From Bacillus sp. ISL-51 (GTDB lineage: Bacteria > Bacillota > Bacilli > Bacillales > Bacillaceae), in the NCBI RefSeq assembly GCF_018613535.1, contig NZ_JAGGQB010000005.1:558001-622000 (forward strand): a stretch of 64,000 nt of DNA. Direction: 5' to 3'. Below are positions 1 through 8,641 of this stretch, one piece after another. Every line of letters begins with the position of its first letter. Positions within the stretch are counted from its first letter, which is position 1. Made by a program: the position numbers and the translations under genes. The notes under the pieces were generated by a model. It searched no databases. It was not told the DNA's origin and saw nothing but the letters and a program-made list of their open reading frames with translations.

Positions 1-784
1 TAGTTTTAGACATCTTTTCAACCGGAAGCTCTAAACGTTCCCGCGCCGCTTCCATAATGCGGATGTTTGCCTGATGGGGAATTAAAAAGTCTACGTCCTC
101 CTTGGAGAGGCCGGCTTTTTCAATGACATTTACACTTGATTCACCCATTTGGCGGACGGCGAATTTGAATACTTCTCTTCCATGCATGATTGTATGCCCT
201 TTTTCATCTAAGTACAAGTGCTGGCCGCCTGTTCCGTCTGCTCCAAGCTCAAATGACAGAATGCCTCTGTCGTCGCTGACAGGCCCGATGACCGCCGCGC
301 CCGCTCCGTCCCCAAACAGAACGGCCGTGTTGCGGTCTTCCCAGTCTGTAATGCTTGAGAGTTTTTCCACACCGACCACAAGAACATGTTTGTATGTTTG
401 TGATTCAATAAATTGTTTGGCAGTCACAATACCGTACATAAAACCTGCGCATGCGGCACTGATATCCATTGCGCATGCTTTTTTGGCACCCAGCTTTTCC
501 TGAATCATACAAGAAACGGTCGGGAATGACTGGTCAGGAGTAACGGTTGCGACGAGAATCATATCAAGATCCTCAGCCGATACGCCCGCCTGGTCAAGCG
601 CCTTTTGCGCAGCCTCAGCAGCCATGCCTGATGAATACATGTCTTCAGCAGCGATTCTTCTTTCTTCTATACCTGTTCTCGTCCGAATCCATTCGTCCGA
701 TGTTTCTACCATTTGTTCAAGATCATGATTTGTCAGCACTTTTTCCGGAATGTAGCGGCCGACACCAAGTATTCCAGCTTTCAT
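1..784 (-). CDS. fabHA: 3-oxoacyl-[ACP] synthase III FabHA (FabH1), partial at window edge
   Basis: Condenses an acyl-CoA primer with malonyl-ACP, the first step of each fatty-acid chain; in Bacillus it prefers branched primers. About 261 residues from the start are present; the family is about 312 residues, so the C-terminus lies outside the window. The nucleophile sits in DISAACAGF (Cys near residue 112) and the catalytic His in IPHQAN near residue 238; the partner Asn lies beyond the edge or close to it. The ATG at 784 follows AAAGGAG. The gene is read leftwards, and fabF is expected next. A FapR operator and a SigmaA-type promoter lie directly upstream, so it belongs to the malonyl-CoA-responsive FapR regulon. 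Identity is secure; the FabHA versus FabHB assignment rests on the yjzB-comZ-med neighbourhood. Confidence 0.95.
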   Translation of the reverse strand, partial: MKAGILGVGRYIPEKVLTNHDLEQMVETSDEWIRTRTGIEERRIAAEDMYSSGMAAEAAQKALDQAGVSAEDLDMILVATVTPDQSFPTVSCMIQEKLGAKKACAMDISAACAGFMYGIVTAKQFIESQTYKHVLVVGVEKLSSITDWEDRNTAVLFGDGAGAAVIGPVSDDRGILSFELGADGTGGQHLYLDEKGHTIMHGREVFKFAVRQMGESSVNVIEKAGLSKEDVDFLIPHQANIRIMEAARERLELPVEKMSKT

Positions 785-837
785 AGGGAAGACTCCTTTA
801 TATAGTGAATTTAAAAATTATTTATTAAGATCAATTA

Positions 838-882
838 TTAGTATCAGGTACTAATTCTACCCTATTTTTTTTCTGTTGGCAA
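838..882 (-). promoter_or_regulatory. fabHA promoter with FapR operator
   Basis: On the minus strand a -35 TTGCCA (877-882) and a -10 TAGAAT (854-859) are separated by exactly 17 bases. The 17-base palindrome TTAGTATCAGGTACTAA (838-854) abuts the -10 box and covers the likely transcription start. It matches the known FapR consensus TTAGTACCTRDTACTAA at nearly every position. FapR bound there would block polymerase until malonyl-CoA releases it. Confidence 0.88.
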
Positions 883-950
883 TATATTCGTCTAAACTAG
901 ACGCGATTCTCTCTCATAGAATACCTCAAAGACGAAAGGAGGCCTTGAGT

Positions 951-1184
951 ATGGACATTTTCACAAAAATGATGTTCGGCAATATTGAGGACCGGGAAGA
1001 ACGGGAAGAACGGGAGGAGCAAAAGGAAGAGAAAGAAGAGCCTGAAGCTGATCCCGAAGAGACAATCGATTACAATCATGTGATGAATCAGCTCGGCGCC
1101 ATTATGAACTCCCTCGATCAATTAAAGCCAGTCTTTAAAGACCTCGCGCCGATGGTGTCCGCCTTAAAGAAAAAAATAATGTGA
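951..1184 (+). CDS. yjzB: YjzB, small acidic protein of unknown function
   Basis: Encodes 77 residues. The ATG at 951 is chosen because it follows AAAGGAGG with ideal spacing; an in-frame ATG at 876 lacks a ribosome site. The N-terminal MDIFTKMMF segment is followed by a strongly acidic low-complexity stretch (REE repeats, residues 14-36) and then a predicted amphipathic helix ending in KKKIM. The gene points away from fabHA, on the opposite strand to fabHA and comZ. A bidirectional terminator follows. It matches B. subtilis YjzB in size and position as I remember it. I see no enzymatic motif and assign no function. Confidence 0.75.
   Translation: MDIFTKMMFGNIEDREEREEREEQKEEKEEPEADPEETIDYNHVMNQLGAIMNSLDQLKPVFKDLAPMVSALKKKIM
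993..1019 (+). repeat. Three 9-bp tandem repeats (CGGGAAGAA) inside yjzB
   Basis: Two exact copies of CGGGAAGAA and one variant CGGGAGGAG lie end to end. They encode REE three times. Because the unit is a multiple of three, copy-number change would lengthen the acidic stretch without breaking the frame. Confidence 0.8.
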
Positions 1185-1186
1185 AA

Positions 1187-1212
1187 AGCCACTTCCATTA
1201 AAAGTGGCTCTC
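1187..1212. terminator. Bidirectional terminator between yjzB and comZ
   Basis: AGCCACTT (1187-1194) pairs with AAGTGGCT (1202-1209) across a seven-base loop. A T-rich run follows on the plus strand and TTTT follows on the minus strand, serving the convergent yjzB and comZ. Confidence 0.8.
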
Positions 1213-1213
1213 T

Positions 1214-1405
1214 TTATTTATTCGGCTCCCCGGCATCGGATTTGCCAAGCTCATAAGCTTCCGCCATGACTGATGTAAACAGGTTCATAAACGGCTGGAT
1301 CATTTCCATAGACAGATCAATGCCTGATTTCTCAAGCTCCGCCTTCGCTTCCGGCAAATATTTCATTGCAATCTGCATAAATTCAAGCGATTTTTCATGC
1401 TGCAT
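1214..1405 (-). CDS. comZ: ComZ, small late-competence regulator
   Basis: Encodes 63 residues beginning MQHEKSLEFMQIAM, the same length as B. subtilis ComZ and almost identical to it as remembered. The ATG at 1405 is preferred over an upstream in-frame start at 1441, which would overlap med. In B. subtilis ComZ dampens expression of the comG DNA-uptake operon. It is the second gene of a med-comZ unit, 13 bases after the med stop codon. The protein is predicted to be mostly helical and carries no enzymatic motif. Confidence 0.92.
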   Translation of the reverse strand: MQHEKSLEFMQIAMKYLPEAKAELEKSGIDLSMEMIQPFMNLFTSVMAEAYELGKSDAGEPNK

Positions 1406-1418
1406 GTGTATCCACCTC

Positions 1419-2372
1419 TTATTCATTTGACGGCAGTTCATTTGTTTGATTATACGTTTTTACTAGATCGGCTATCTTTTGCTGAAAAGCTTTGTCCACC
1501 AGGGGGCTGAAGGTTCCCATTTCGACGACTCCGTCTCTGAAATCGAAGCTGTGGTCTCCGCTCTTTAAGACACCTTTATTATACTGTTCTGCGATCAGTG
1601 TGTAGGCTTTATCTACATTTTGCACCGTGCTTGTCAGCACCGTGTTTTTGCCTAAATCAGCTTGATCGGCGACATAGCCGATGGCGTACAGTCCGTCTTT
1701 TTTTATTTGCTGAATGACAGGAACATTATACCCGTCTCCGGCCGGATACACAACATCCGTGCCTTCATCCTTTAATTTCCCGTAAAGGTGCAGCGCTTCA
1801 TTGTCATTATCCCAGTGGTCTGTAAATTCAGTATTGACGACGATGTCGGGGTTTTCATATTTTGCCCCTTTGATAAAGCCGTCTACTTCGGGCTGCCATA
1901 AAAATGAAGCTATAACGCCGACCTGATTGGTTTTTGACATGTGGGCAGCGGTCATTCCGCCGAAAAAGCCCATTGCTTCTCCCATGAGATGGACGCTTGT
2001 GACATTGTCGCCTTTAGCCGTTCCGTTTGAGATGACGAATTCCATGTCGGGATAGTCCTTGCTGATCATATTAAAGATTTCCTCATATTCTTTTCCGTGT
2101 CCGTATAAAAGATTGACACCTCTTTTATGAAAGTCCTCTATCGCTTTTAAAATATCTTCGTCAGATCTTATATTTTCTTTATAATAAACGTCTACGTTAA
2201 ATTCAGATTGTATCGCTAATAAACCTTTGTAACCTTTTGTGCCCCATACCAGATCATTGATGGTATCGGGAAAAAGCATTCCGACCTTCTCAATTTTTCC
2301 TTTAAACGGAGTTTGTGCGCATCCGCTCATTAAAAGGAGGACAGAAAAGATCATGACAAGCCTGGTGATCAA
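1419..2372 (-). CDS. med: Med, BMP-family lipoprotein acting as positive regulator of comK
   Basis: Encodes 317 residues with a lipoprotein signal peptide ending LLLMSGC (Cys18), followed by a basic-membrane-protein / PnrA-type periplasmic-binding fold that includes GMLFPDTIND, YGHGKEYEE and VVYPAGDGYN. The start is TTG at 2372, which gives the family length; the nearby ATG is out of frame. In B. subtilis Med promotes comK expression and hence competence. No transporter genes accompany it, so it is an orphan binding protein, probably on the outer face of the membrane. comZ follows closely on the same strand. A second BMP lipoprotein occurs at 24646-25620. Confidence 0.93.
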   Translation of the reverse strand: MITRLVMIFSVLLLMSGCAQTPFKGKIEKVGMLFPDTINDLVWGTKGYKGLLAIQSEFNVDVYYKENIRSDEDILKAIEDFHKRGVNLLYGHGKEYEEIFNMISKDYPDMEFVISNGTAKGDNVTSVHLMGEAMGFFGGMTAAHMSKTNQVGVIASFLWQPEVDGFIKGAKYENPDIVVNTEFTDHWDNDNEALHLYGKLKDEGTDVVYPAGDGYNVPVIQQIKKDGLYAIGYVADQADLGKNTVLTSTVQNVDKAYTLIAEQYNKGVLKSGDHSFDFRDGVVEMGTFSPLVDKAFQQKIADLVKTYNQTNELPSNE

Positions 2373-2461
2373 GCCATGTTCAACCCCTTTTCAAACCCAT
2401 AACATGTATATTTGATATACGTTTATTGTAGCGGTAATGCACATAACATGGAAGGTTTTTC

Positions 2462-3028
2462 TTAAAATTTGTCGAATATTGATGAAAATTGTCTTTTCCA
2501 TTCTTGAATTTTTTCTTCCGCTTCATATTTTTCCGTTTTTTCTTCTATTTTCAGCGTCATAACCGAATCTTCATCTTTTATGCTGTCTGATTCCAGCTTG
2601 TTTTTCAGCTGAGCGGCTGCGTCATCTAAAAAAAAGCGGTTTTCGCTGTCTTCTTTCGGCTCCCTCCACGGACCGTACAAAGGCGGAAGGATGATGGCCC
2701 GGGCCGCTTCCCTCTGGCAGCTCTTTTCCCATGCTTCGAGATCCTCGCTGTATATGATCCAATACAGAGGTTCCGTCCTATCTTCAGGAAGAAATCCGCT
2801 TCCGTATTGAATGCAGATCTGATCGTATGTCTTTTCGCCAATTTCATCTATTTTCTGAAAATGCTCGTTTCTTCCGAGCCACATTAATCTTTCTTCCAAA
2901 TACAGCTGCCGGGTTTTATCTTTCGGTTGAGCCAAAATGACATCAACGTATGTTCCTTCATCCATCAACTGCTCGCATAATGAAAGGCCGAGAAATTCAT
3001 CTGCTCCAATTATCAGCGCTGCTTTCAT
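2462..3028 (-). CDS. yjaV: YjaV, Rossmann-like protein of unknown function
   Basis: Encodes 188 residues. The N-terminus MKAALIIGADEFLGLSLCEQL looks like a dinucleotide-binding beta-alpha-beta turn (GADEFLG, related to GxxGxxG), but the rest is short for a complete short-chain dehydrogenase and no YxxxK catalytic pair is evident. The C-terminal 50 residues are highly charged and probably helical. It lies between yjaU and med on the same strand, as in B. subtilis. Function is unknown; I infer only a possible nucleotide-binding fold. Confidence 0.75.
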   Translation of the reverse strand: MKAALIIGADEFLGLSLCEQLMDEGTYVDVILAQPKDKTRQLYLEERLMWLGRNEHFQKIDEIGEKTYDQICIQYGSGFLPEDRTEPLYWIIYSEDLEAWEKSCQREAARAIILPPLYGPWREPKEDSENRFFLDDAAAQLKNKLESDSIKDEDSVMTLKIEEKTEKYEAEEKIQEWKRQFSSIFDKF

Positions 3029-3110
3029 CTCATCTGCCGCCTTTCCGGTTTTTCATTGGCGCACAAGCCAAACAGCCCTCTGAAAAGAGATGGCTGTTGT
3101 ATTCTATTCA

Positions 3111-3845
3111 CTACAGTTCTTTTTCATGCCTGCGGAAAAACTGACAGATGGCGCCATACATCCGTGCGGGATGCTCAAATAAATGATAGGTAATATCCGC
3201 TTTGCTTCCGGTCCTTTCCAACGCTTCTTTATATGCGTTCGCATGCAGGAGGTGTGGATACGGCGCTCCGGTCATTCTTTGCCAAATATGTACCGGAACG
3301 CGGGTGGAGAAGCCTGAAATGGTTTGATAGCGGCGTGAGCTTGCTTCTTTTTCAGATATGCCGAAGCTTGCGGCAGCTTCCCTCAGAAATTGTTTATAGA
3401 AAAATTTATTTTCTTTTTCAGATTCATAATGAGCTTGAAGATCAAGACAAGGATTCAGCATCGCGGCTGAACGGATATGTTCCGGGGAAAAACGCAGCAA
3501 TTGATCGGCGCAGAGGGCGCCCATGCCGTCTGCCAACAGATGAATTTTCGGATTGAGGATTTCTTGTTTCAGCACATAGTGGATCAGCTGCTTGGCGTAG
3601 GCAACCGCTTTTTCCGCTCCCCAGTGCCTGCCGTACAAATTGCTGTTGAAGATGGTATAGCCCTTTTCCCTCAGCATGTTTAACAGCTGATTTCTTCCGT
3701 AATGCTCGAGCCAAAAGCTGGAGTCCCCGCTGACATAGTGTGTTCTGTCACCAAGGATAAAGACGCCGAAGCCGTTCGGCTGATACGGAAGGTGGATGAC
3801 GTTCGGCTCAGACCCCAATTGGAAAAACCTTTCCGTTATCCCCAA
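3111..3845 (-). CDS. yjaU: YjaU, alpha/beta-hydrolase-like protein with degenerate nucleophile elbow
   Basis: Encodes 244 residues from a TTG start at 3845, placed about eight bases after AAGGAGG. The alternation of predicted strands and helices resembles an alpha/beta hydrolase. The expected nucleophile elbow reads LLADGMGAL near residue 105, with Gly where GxSxG needs Ser. [10 protein letters not shown] near the C-terminus could supply the His region. The protein may therefore be non-catalytic or use another chemistry. It sits upstream of yjaV on the same strand. No substrate can be inferred. Confidence 0.7.
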   Translation of the reverse strand: MGITERFFQLGSEPNVIHLPYQPNGFGVFILGDRTHYVSGDSSFWLEHYGRNQLLNMLREKGYTIFNSNLYGRHWGAEKAVAYAKQLIHYVLKQEILNPKIHLLADGMGALCADQLLRFSPEHIRSAAMLNPCLDLQAHYESEKENKFFYKQFLREAAASFGISEKEASSRRYQTISGFSTRVPVHIWQRMTGAPYPHLLHANAYKEALERTGSKADITYHLFEHPARMYGAICQFFRRHEKEL

Positions 3846-4102
3846 CCTTCCCGCCTCCTTTCACTCCTAATCTCTCGCTATCTTATGTAAATAGAAATGA
3901 AACGGATAAGGTATACCCCTATTTACTCCTATGTTTTGGCTATTATACCAAATACCGATACTCTATTTTATCATTAAATAGGCAGAAAGCAGAGTGAATG
4001 CCGATGCCAGAGACCTTCATTTTGATGCGAAAATTGCCTTTCGCCCGGGCTTTATGTATGGTATGATACAACGTAGAATAAAATGAAGGACGAGGTGGAA
4101 AC

Positions 4103-4288
4103 GTGCGGTATATTATTGCTTTTATTTGGACGTTCCTTTTATCACATATGGCCTGTTATCTGGTCGCCTCCATGAACAGTGCGGCATACAGCTTTAAGCA
4201 ATCTTCCGTTATTGCCGTCATCATTGCGGTGCTTGTCTTTGTTCTTGCGGAAATCATGCCTGTGAAACAGGATGCCGGCCAGCATTAA
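4103..4288 (+). CDS. yjzD: YjzD, small two-helix membrane protein
   Basis: Encodes 61 residues with two hydrophobic segments (about residues 3-24 and 36-52) separated by a short polar loop containing SAAYSFKQ. The start codon, placed at GTGCGG, follows GAGGTGG. It is convergent with yjzC and shares a terminator with it. It corresponds by position and size to B. subtilis YjzD. Function unknown; presumably an integral membrane protein. Confidence 0.78.
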   Translation: MRYIIAFIWTFLLSHMACYLVASMNSAAYSFKQSSVIAVIIAVLVFVLAEIMPVKQDAGQH

Positions 4289-4303
4289 TTGATGAAATGA
4301 AAA

Positions 4304-4328
4304 AAACCTGCTGACCGCAGGTTTTTTT
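4304..4328. terminator. Terminator between convergent yjzD and yjzC
   Basis: AAACCTGC (4304-4311) and GCAGGTTT (4317-4324) form an eight-base stem with a five-base loop. There is a T-tract on the plus strand and an A-tract on the other side, so it can serve both genes. Confidence 0.85.
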
Positions 4329-4331
4329 CAT

Positions 4332-4511
4332 TCACGGCTTTCTTTGGTACGTCCACAGCCTGTTGTGATTTGAGGTTTCAGGAAACATGTCTCCTGCGGT
4401 CAGCTTAATTTTTTGCGGATTTTTGACCATACTCCCCGTCTCGCCGATTTCAACGTACACACCGTTATTCGGCGCTTTTTGTCCGGGCCTGAATTGATGC
4501 TGCTGTCCCAC
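4332..4511 (-). CDS. yjzC: YjzC, small conserved protein
   Basis: Encodes 59 residues starting MGQQHQFRPGQKAPNNG and ending WTYQRKP, matching B. subtilis YjzC in length. The start is GTG at 4511, preceded by AGGAGG at good spacing; the nearby ATG is in a different frame. The central part (GVYVEIGETG, then KIKLTAGDKFPET) suggests a small beta-rich domain. It is convergent with yjzD. Function unknown; members of this family are widespread in Bacillus. Confidence 0.85.
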   Translation of the reverse strand: MGQQHQFRPGQKAPNNGVYVEIGETGSMVKNPQKIKLTAGDMFPETSNHNRLWTYQRKP

Positions 4512-4576
4512 GTCATTTCCTCCTTTTTCTTTTTAATGTAGTATGCGCTTGTATGCGGGATAATATGTTCAATAAA

Positions 4577-4599
4577 AAAGCCGCCGATTCGGCGGCTTT
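4577..4599 (-). terminator. Terminator of the arginine operon (after argF)
   Basis: A perfect ten-base stem, AAAGCCGCCG with CGGCGGCTTT, encloses a three-base loop directly downstream of the argF stop codon, and the minus strand continues into TTTTTT. Confidence 0.92.
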
Positions 4600-4604
4600 C
4601 TTCG

Positions 4605-5561
4605 TTATTGCTGTTTGCAAAGAAGGGCTTTCAGCAGCGCCTTCTGTGCGTGGAGCCGGTTTTCCGCTTGTTGAAACACAGCAGAGTGCGGGCCGTCGAT
4701 AATGTCAGACGTTACCTCTTCCTCTCGGTGGGCGGGCAGGCAGTGCAAAAATGTATAGTCCGGCTTTGCGAGGGTGGCGAGTGACGCGTTTACTTGATAC
4801 GGCGCAAAAACCGTAAGCCGCTGCTGCGACTCTTCTTCCCGCCCCATGCTTGTGAACACATCGGAATAAATTACATCAGCGCATTGCACCGCTTCTTGAG
4901 GGTTTTCGGTAAGGATCATTTTTGTCCCGGACAGCGCTGCGGCCTCTTTCGCCGCCTTTACCGCCTCTTCCTCAACTTCATAGCCTTTCGGTGATGCTAC
5001 CGCAATATCGCAGCCCATTTTGGCGCAGCCGATCATAAGGGAATGCGCCACATTGTTTCCGTCTCCGATATAAGCGACTTTTACGCCCTTCAGCTTACCC
5101 TTTATTTCTTGAATCGTTAACAAGTCCGCGAGCGCCTGGCAAGGATGGTACCGGTCGGTCAGCCCGTTAATGACGGGAATGTCAGCGTGCTCGGCAAGCT
5201 CCTCCACTTTTTCATGCTCAAAGGTGCGGATCATGATGGCATCAACAAATCCGGACAGCACCTTCGCCGTATCCGCGACCGTCTCGCCGCGACCCAGCTG
5301 CAAGTCGCCGCTTGACAGAAACAGCGCTGTCCCTCCAAGCTGCGCCATCCCCGCTTCAAAGGACACACGCGTCCGCGTCGATGATTTTTCAAAAATCATC
5401 GCCAGTGTTTTCCCTTGGAAGATCGGTTGGATCGGATTTTGTTTTAATGATGAGGCTTCCGCAAGAAGCGCATTGATGGCGGACGCGCTGAGGTCCTTTA
5501 ACGTCAGAAAATCTTTTCCGTATAAATTGGTTAAAGCATGTTGAGCATTTACTGTGTGCAT
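4605..5561 (-). CDS. argF: Ornithine carbamoyltransferase
   Basis: Transfers the carbamoyl group from carbamoyl phosphate to ornithine, giving citrulline. It has 318 residues, the usual size. The carbamoyl-phosphate loop SSTRTR is near residue 60, HPCQALADL near residue 141 and the ornithine-binding HCLPAHREEE near residue 273. It is the last gene of the operon and overlaps the 3' end of carB by 13 bases, which suggests translational coupling with the synthetase that makes its substrate. A strong terminator follows. Confidence 0.97.
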   Translation of the reverse strand: MHTVNAQHALTNLYGKDFLTLKDLSASAINALLAEASSLKQNPIQPIFQGKTLAMIFEKSSTRTRVSFEAGMAQLGGTALFLSSGDLQLGRGETVADTAKVLSGFVDAIMIRTFEHEKVEELAEHADIPVINGLTDRYHPCQALADLLTIQEIKGKLKGVKVAYIGDGNNVAHSLMIGCAKMGCDIAVASPKGYEVEEEAVKAAKEAAALSGTKMILTENPQEAVQCADVIYSDVFTSMGREEESQQRLTVFAPYQVNASLATLAKPDYTFLHCLPAHREEEVTSDIIDGPHSAVFQQAENRLHAQKALLKALLCKQQ

Positions 5562-8500
5562 GACGCCACTTCCTTTTGATAGAGATCTCTGAGTGAAACA
5601 GGCTCAGGCTTGCCAGAGCCGCTCGCTAAAAACGCTTTTACGGTTTCCGGTTCGGTAAAGACCGTCACGCCGTGCGTCATGGCTTCAAGCCGCTGACTGC
5701 GGGCTTCTTCAGAGTCATTGAAATTGATATGGACCGCTTTATCCTTTCGCTCTGCCCAGGCTGAAAAAGAGCTTTCGCACACTGTAAAGCCCGCGGCTTC
5801 GGCCAGTTGTGCCGTTTCTTCATCTCCGCCTTCTAAATAGATGCTCCCTTTTTTATCCCACACATGCGCGTAGATTTTTTTTAAGGCGCTTTCGGCGTCA
5901 AATGCGACACACATGCCTTCTCCAGTCGACTTCATTTCAGGTCCGAGCTTTACGTCGATATCCTGGATGGCGTGGGATGAGAACACCGGGAATTTGACTG
6001 CTGTTCCGTGCTGATTTTGAATGACCGGGTTCACGTCTTGTAAGGATGCGCCCGCTAACAGCCGGGTGGCGAGCGGAATCATCGGCACTCCCATCACTTT
6101 AGAGATAACGGGAACCGTGCGGCTTGCTCTCGGATTTACTTCGAGAACGAGAATCTCCCCTTTATCGATGACAAATTGAATGTTCATGATCCCTTTGAAT
6201 GATAGTTTTTCTGCTATTTTTTCTGCGGCTTTCTTCATGCCTTGTTCAAGTTCCGCAGTGACAGACGGCCCCGGAAGGATCGCAAAGCTGTCGCCCGAAT
6301 GGACACCGGCACGTTCAATATGCTCAGTATACGTCGGAACGAAGACCTCTTTTCCGTCAGAAATCAGATCGATCTCCACTTCTTTTCCTTCAATATATTG
6401 ATCGATAAGAATCGGGTACGGCATGCCTGTTTCCTCTTCAAGAAGAGCGGAGAAAACCGCTTCTGATTCGATGATGATCATACCCATACCGCCAATGACG
6501 TAGGAAGGGCGGATCAGCACCGGATACCCGATGCCTCTTGCTTTTCGGACGGCTTCTTCCTTAGAATAAGCCGTTTCCCCTTTTGCATGCTTCAGGCCGA
6601 GTTCATCCAGCAGCTTATAAAAGCGGTCCCGATCCTCCAGCGCATCAAGTGTCTCAAATGACGTTCCGAGCAGCGGAATGCCCGCTTTTTCCAGCGATTC
6701 AGCGGCATTGATAGCGGTTTGCCCTCCGAACTGGACGATGGCAAAATCGATATCTTCATGTTCCGCTACATTTAAAATATGTTCTGCCGTCAGCGGTTCG
6801 AAATAGAGCCGATCGGCAATTTCGTAATCCGTGCTCACCGTTTCCGGGTTGTTATTGATCATGATCGTTTCAAACCCGAGCTTTTGCAGGGTTAAGACAC
6901 CATGAACGGCGCTGTAATCAAATTCTACGCCTTGACCGATACGGATCGGGCCTGATCCTATAATGAGCGCGCGTTTTTTCTCTTTGCGGCTGATATCTCC
7001 GTCACTTTCTCCGAGATACGTGGAGTAAAAATAGTTCGTTTTGGCGTCAAATTCAGCTGCACACGTGTCCACGATTTTAAACGATGGCTTGATGCCTGTT
7101 TCTTTTCTGAAAGCGCGGACGGCTTCTTCCGTTTTTCCTGTGAGGAATGCGATCATCCCGTCTGTGAATCCCTTTACCTTCGCTTGTTTCAAAAGCGGTG
7201 CTGTCAGGTTTTCCCCTTCTTCCATCAGTTTGTTTTCCAATGTGATGATATGACGGAACACATGGAGAAAAAACGGATCGATTTTTGTTTTCGCATGAAT
7301 GTCTTCTACAGTCACACGGCGGCTCAACAGCTCCATCACGACGAAAAATCGGCGGTCATCCGGCACCTCGGCTAATTCCCACAGCCGCTTCAGCGTATAG
7401 CCGCCGAGCTCAGGCAGGCGGGTGCCGATATTTTTTAATTCAAGCGAGGCTGCCGCTTTTTGAATGGCTGCCTCGAGATTCCTTTCAATAGCCATGACCT
7501 CGCCTGTTGCCTTCATTTTCGTTCCGAGCGTGCGGTCAGCATTTTTAAATTTGTCAAACGGCCATCGCGGGAATTTCACGATGACATAATCAAGCGCCGG
7601 TTCGAAGCTTGCGTATGTGGAGCCAGTCAGCGGGTTTTTCAGTTCGTCAAGCGTATAGCCGACGGCCAGCTTTGCCGCCATTTTGGCAATTGGATAGCCT
7701 GTTGCTTTTGAAGCAAGTGCGGATGACCGGCTGACCCGCGGATTCACTTCGATCACGTAATACTGTTTGCTGAAAGGATCAAGCGCAAATTGAATGTTGC
7801 AGCCTCCGACCACATCAAGCGCCGAAATAATCGCTAAACTTGCCGACCGCAGCATTTGATATTCTTGATCCGTTAAGGTTTGAGACGGAGCGACAACGAT
7901 GGAATCCCCAGTATGCACGCCGACCGGATCAATGTTTTCCATATTGCAGACGGTAATGCATGTGTGATTTCTGTCGCGCATCACCTCGTATTCAATTTCC
8001 TTAAAGCCCGCGATGCTTTTTTCGATCAGGCATTGGTGAATGGGGCTGGCTAAAAGCGCCTGCTTGATAAGCTTCTGAAACGCTTCTTTCGTCCGGGCGA
8101 TTCCGCCGCCCTTTCCGCCTAATGTATAAGCCGGCCTCAGGATGACGGGGAACCCGATGGATTTTGCAAAACGGAGAGCGTCTTCTTCATTGTCGACGAT
8201 TTCACTTTCCGGAACGGGCTGGTGAAGCTCATTCATCAAGGAGCGGAACTGTTCCCGGTCCTCACCTTTTTGAATGGTTTCCACCGATGTGCCCAAAAGC
8301 TTCACATGATGCTTTTTCAGCACCCCTGCTTCTTCAAGCTTAACGGCTAAATTTAACGCGGTTTGGCCTCCTAAATTAGCAAGCAGCCCGTCTGGCTTTT
8401 CTTTTTCGATAATGGCCTCAAGACTGGCGGGTGTGAGCGGTTCAAAATATATTTCATCGGCAAAAGCCTCATCCGTCATAATCGTTGCGGGATTGTTATT

Positions 8501-8641
8501 TACCAGAATTACGCGGTATCCTTCTTCTTTCAGGGCCATGCAGCCCTGCGTGCCTGAATAGTCAAATTCTGCCGCCTGGCCGATGATAATCGGGCCGGAA
8601 CCAATGACTAATATGCTGGAAATTGTCGTATCTTTAGGCAT
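5549..8641 (-). CDS. carB: Arginine-type carbamoyl-phosphate synthase, large subunit
   Basis: Encodes 1030 residues with the duplicated ATP-grasp architecture. The first synthetase half (residues about 1-400) begins SSILVIGSGPIIIGQAAEFDYSG; an oligomerisation domain follows; the second half restarts at RALIIGSGPIRIGQGVEFDYS near residue 555; a short MGS-like allosteric region closes the protein. At 1030 residues it is shorter at the C-terminus than the pyrimidine-type enzyme (about 1070), fitting the arginine-specific paralogue. It overlaps carA by eight bases and argF by 13. Ammonia from the CarA glutaminase is channelled to it. Confidence 0.96.
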   Translation of the reverse strand: MPKDTTISSILVIGSGPIIIGQAAEFDYSGTQGCMALKEEGYRVILVNNNPATIMTDEAFADEIYFEPLTPASLEAIIEKEKPDGLLANLGGQTALNLAVKLEEAGVLKKHHVKLLGTSVETIQKGEDREQFRSLMNELHQPVPESEIVDNEEDALRFAKSIGFPVILRPAYTLGGKGGGIARTKEAFQKLIKQALLASPIHQCLIEKSIAGFKEIEYEVMRDRNHTCITVCNMENIDPVGVHTGDSIVVAPSQTLTDQEYQMLRSASLAIISALDVVGGCNIQFALDPFSKQYYVIEVNPRVSRSSALASKATGYPIAKMAAKLAVGYTLDELKNPLTGSTYASFEPALDYVIVKFPRWPFDKFKNADRTLGTKMKATGEVMAIERNLEAAIQKAAASLELKNIGTRLPELGGYTLKRLWELAEVPDDRRFFVVMELLSRRVTVEDIHAKTKIDPFFLHVFRHIITLENKLMEEGENLTAPLLKQAKVKGFTDGMIAFLTGKTEEAVRAFRKETGIKPSFKIVDTCAAEFDAKTNYFYSTYLGESDGDISRKEKKRALIIGSGPIRIGQGVEFDYSAVHGVLTLQKLGFETIMINNNPETVSTDYEIADRLYFEPLTAEHILNVAEHEDIDFAIVQFGGQTAINAAESLEKAGIPLLGTSFETLDALEDRDRFYKLLDELGLKHAKGETAYSKEEAVRKARGIGYPVLIRPSYVIGGMGMIIIESEAVFSALLEEETGMPYPILIDQYIEGKEVEIDLISDGKEVFVPTYTEHIERAGVHSGDSFAILPGPSVTAELEQGMKKAAEKIAEKLSFKGIMNIQFVIDKGEILVLEVNPRASRTVPVISKVMGVPMIPLATRLLAGASLQDVNPVIQNQHGTAVKFPVFSSHAIQDIDVKLGPEMKSTGEGMCVAFDAESALKKIYAHVWDKKGSIYLEGGDEETAQLAEAAGFTVCESSFSAWAERKDKAVHINFNDSEEARSQRLEAMTHGVTVFTEPETVKAFLASGSGKPEPVSLRDLYQKEVASCTQ

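Noticed and set aside
4021-4102. Separate small gene upstream of yjzD
   Set aside because: No start codon with a ribosome site; treated as the yjzD leader.
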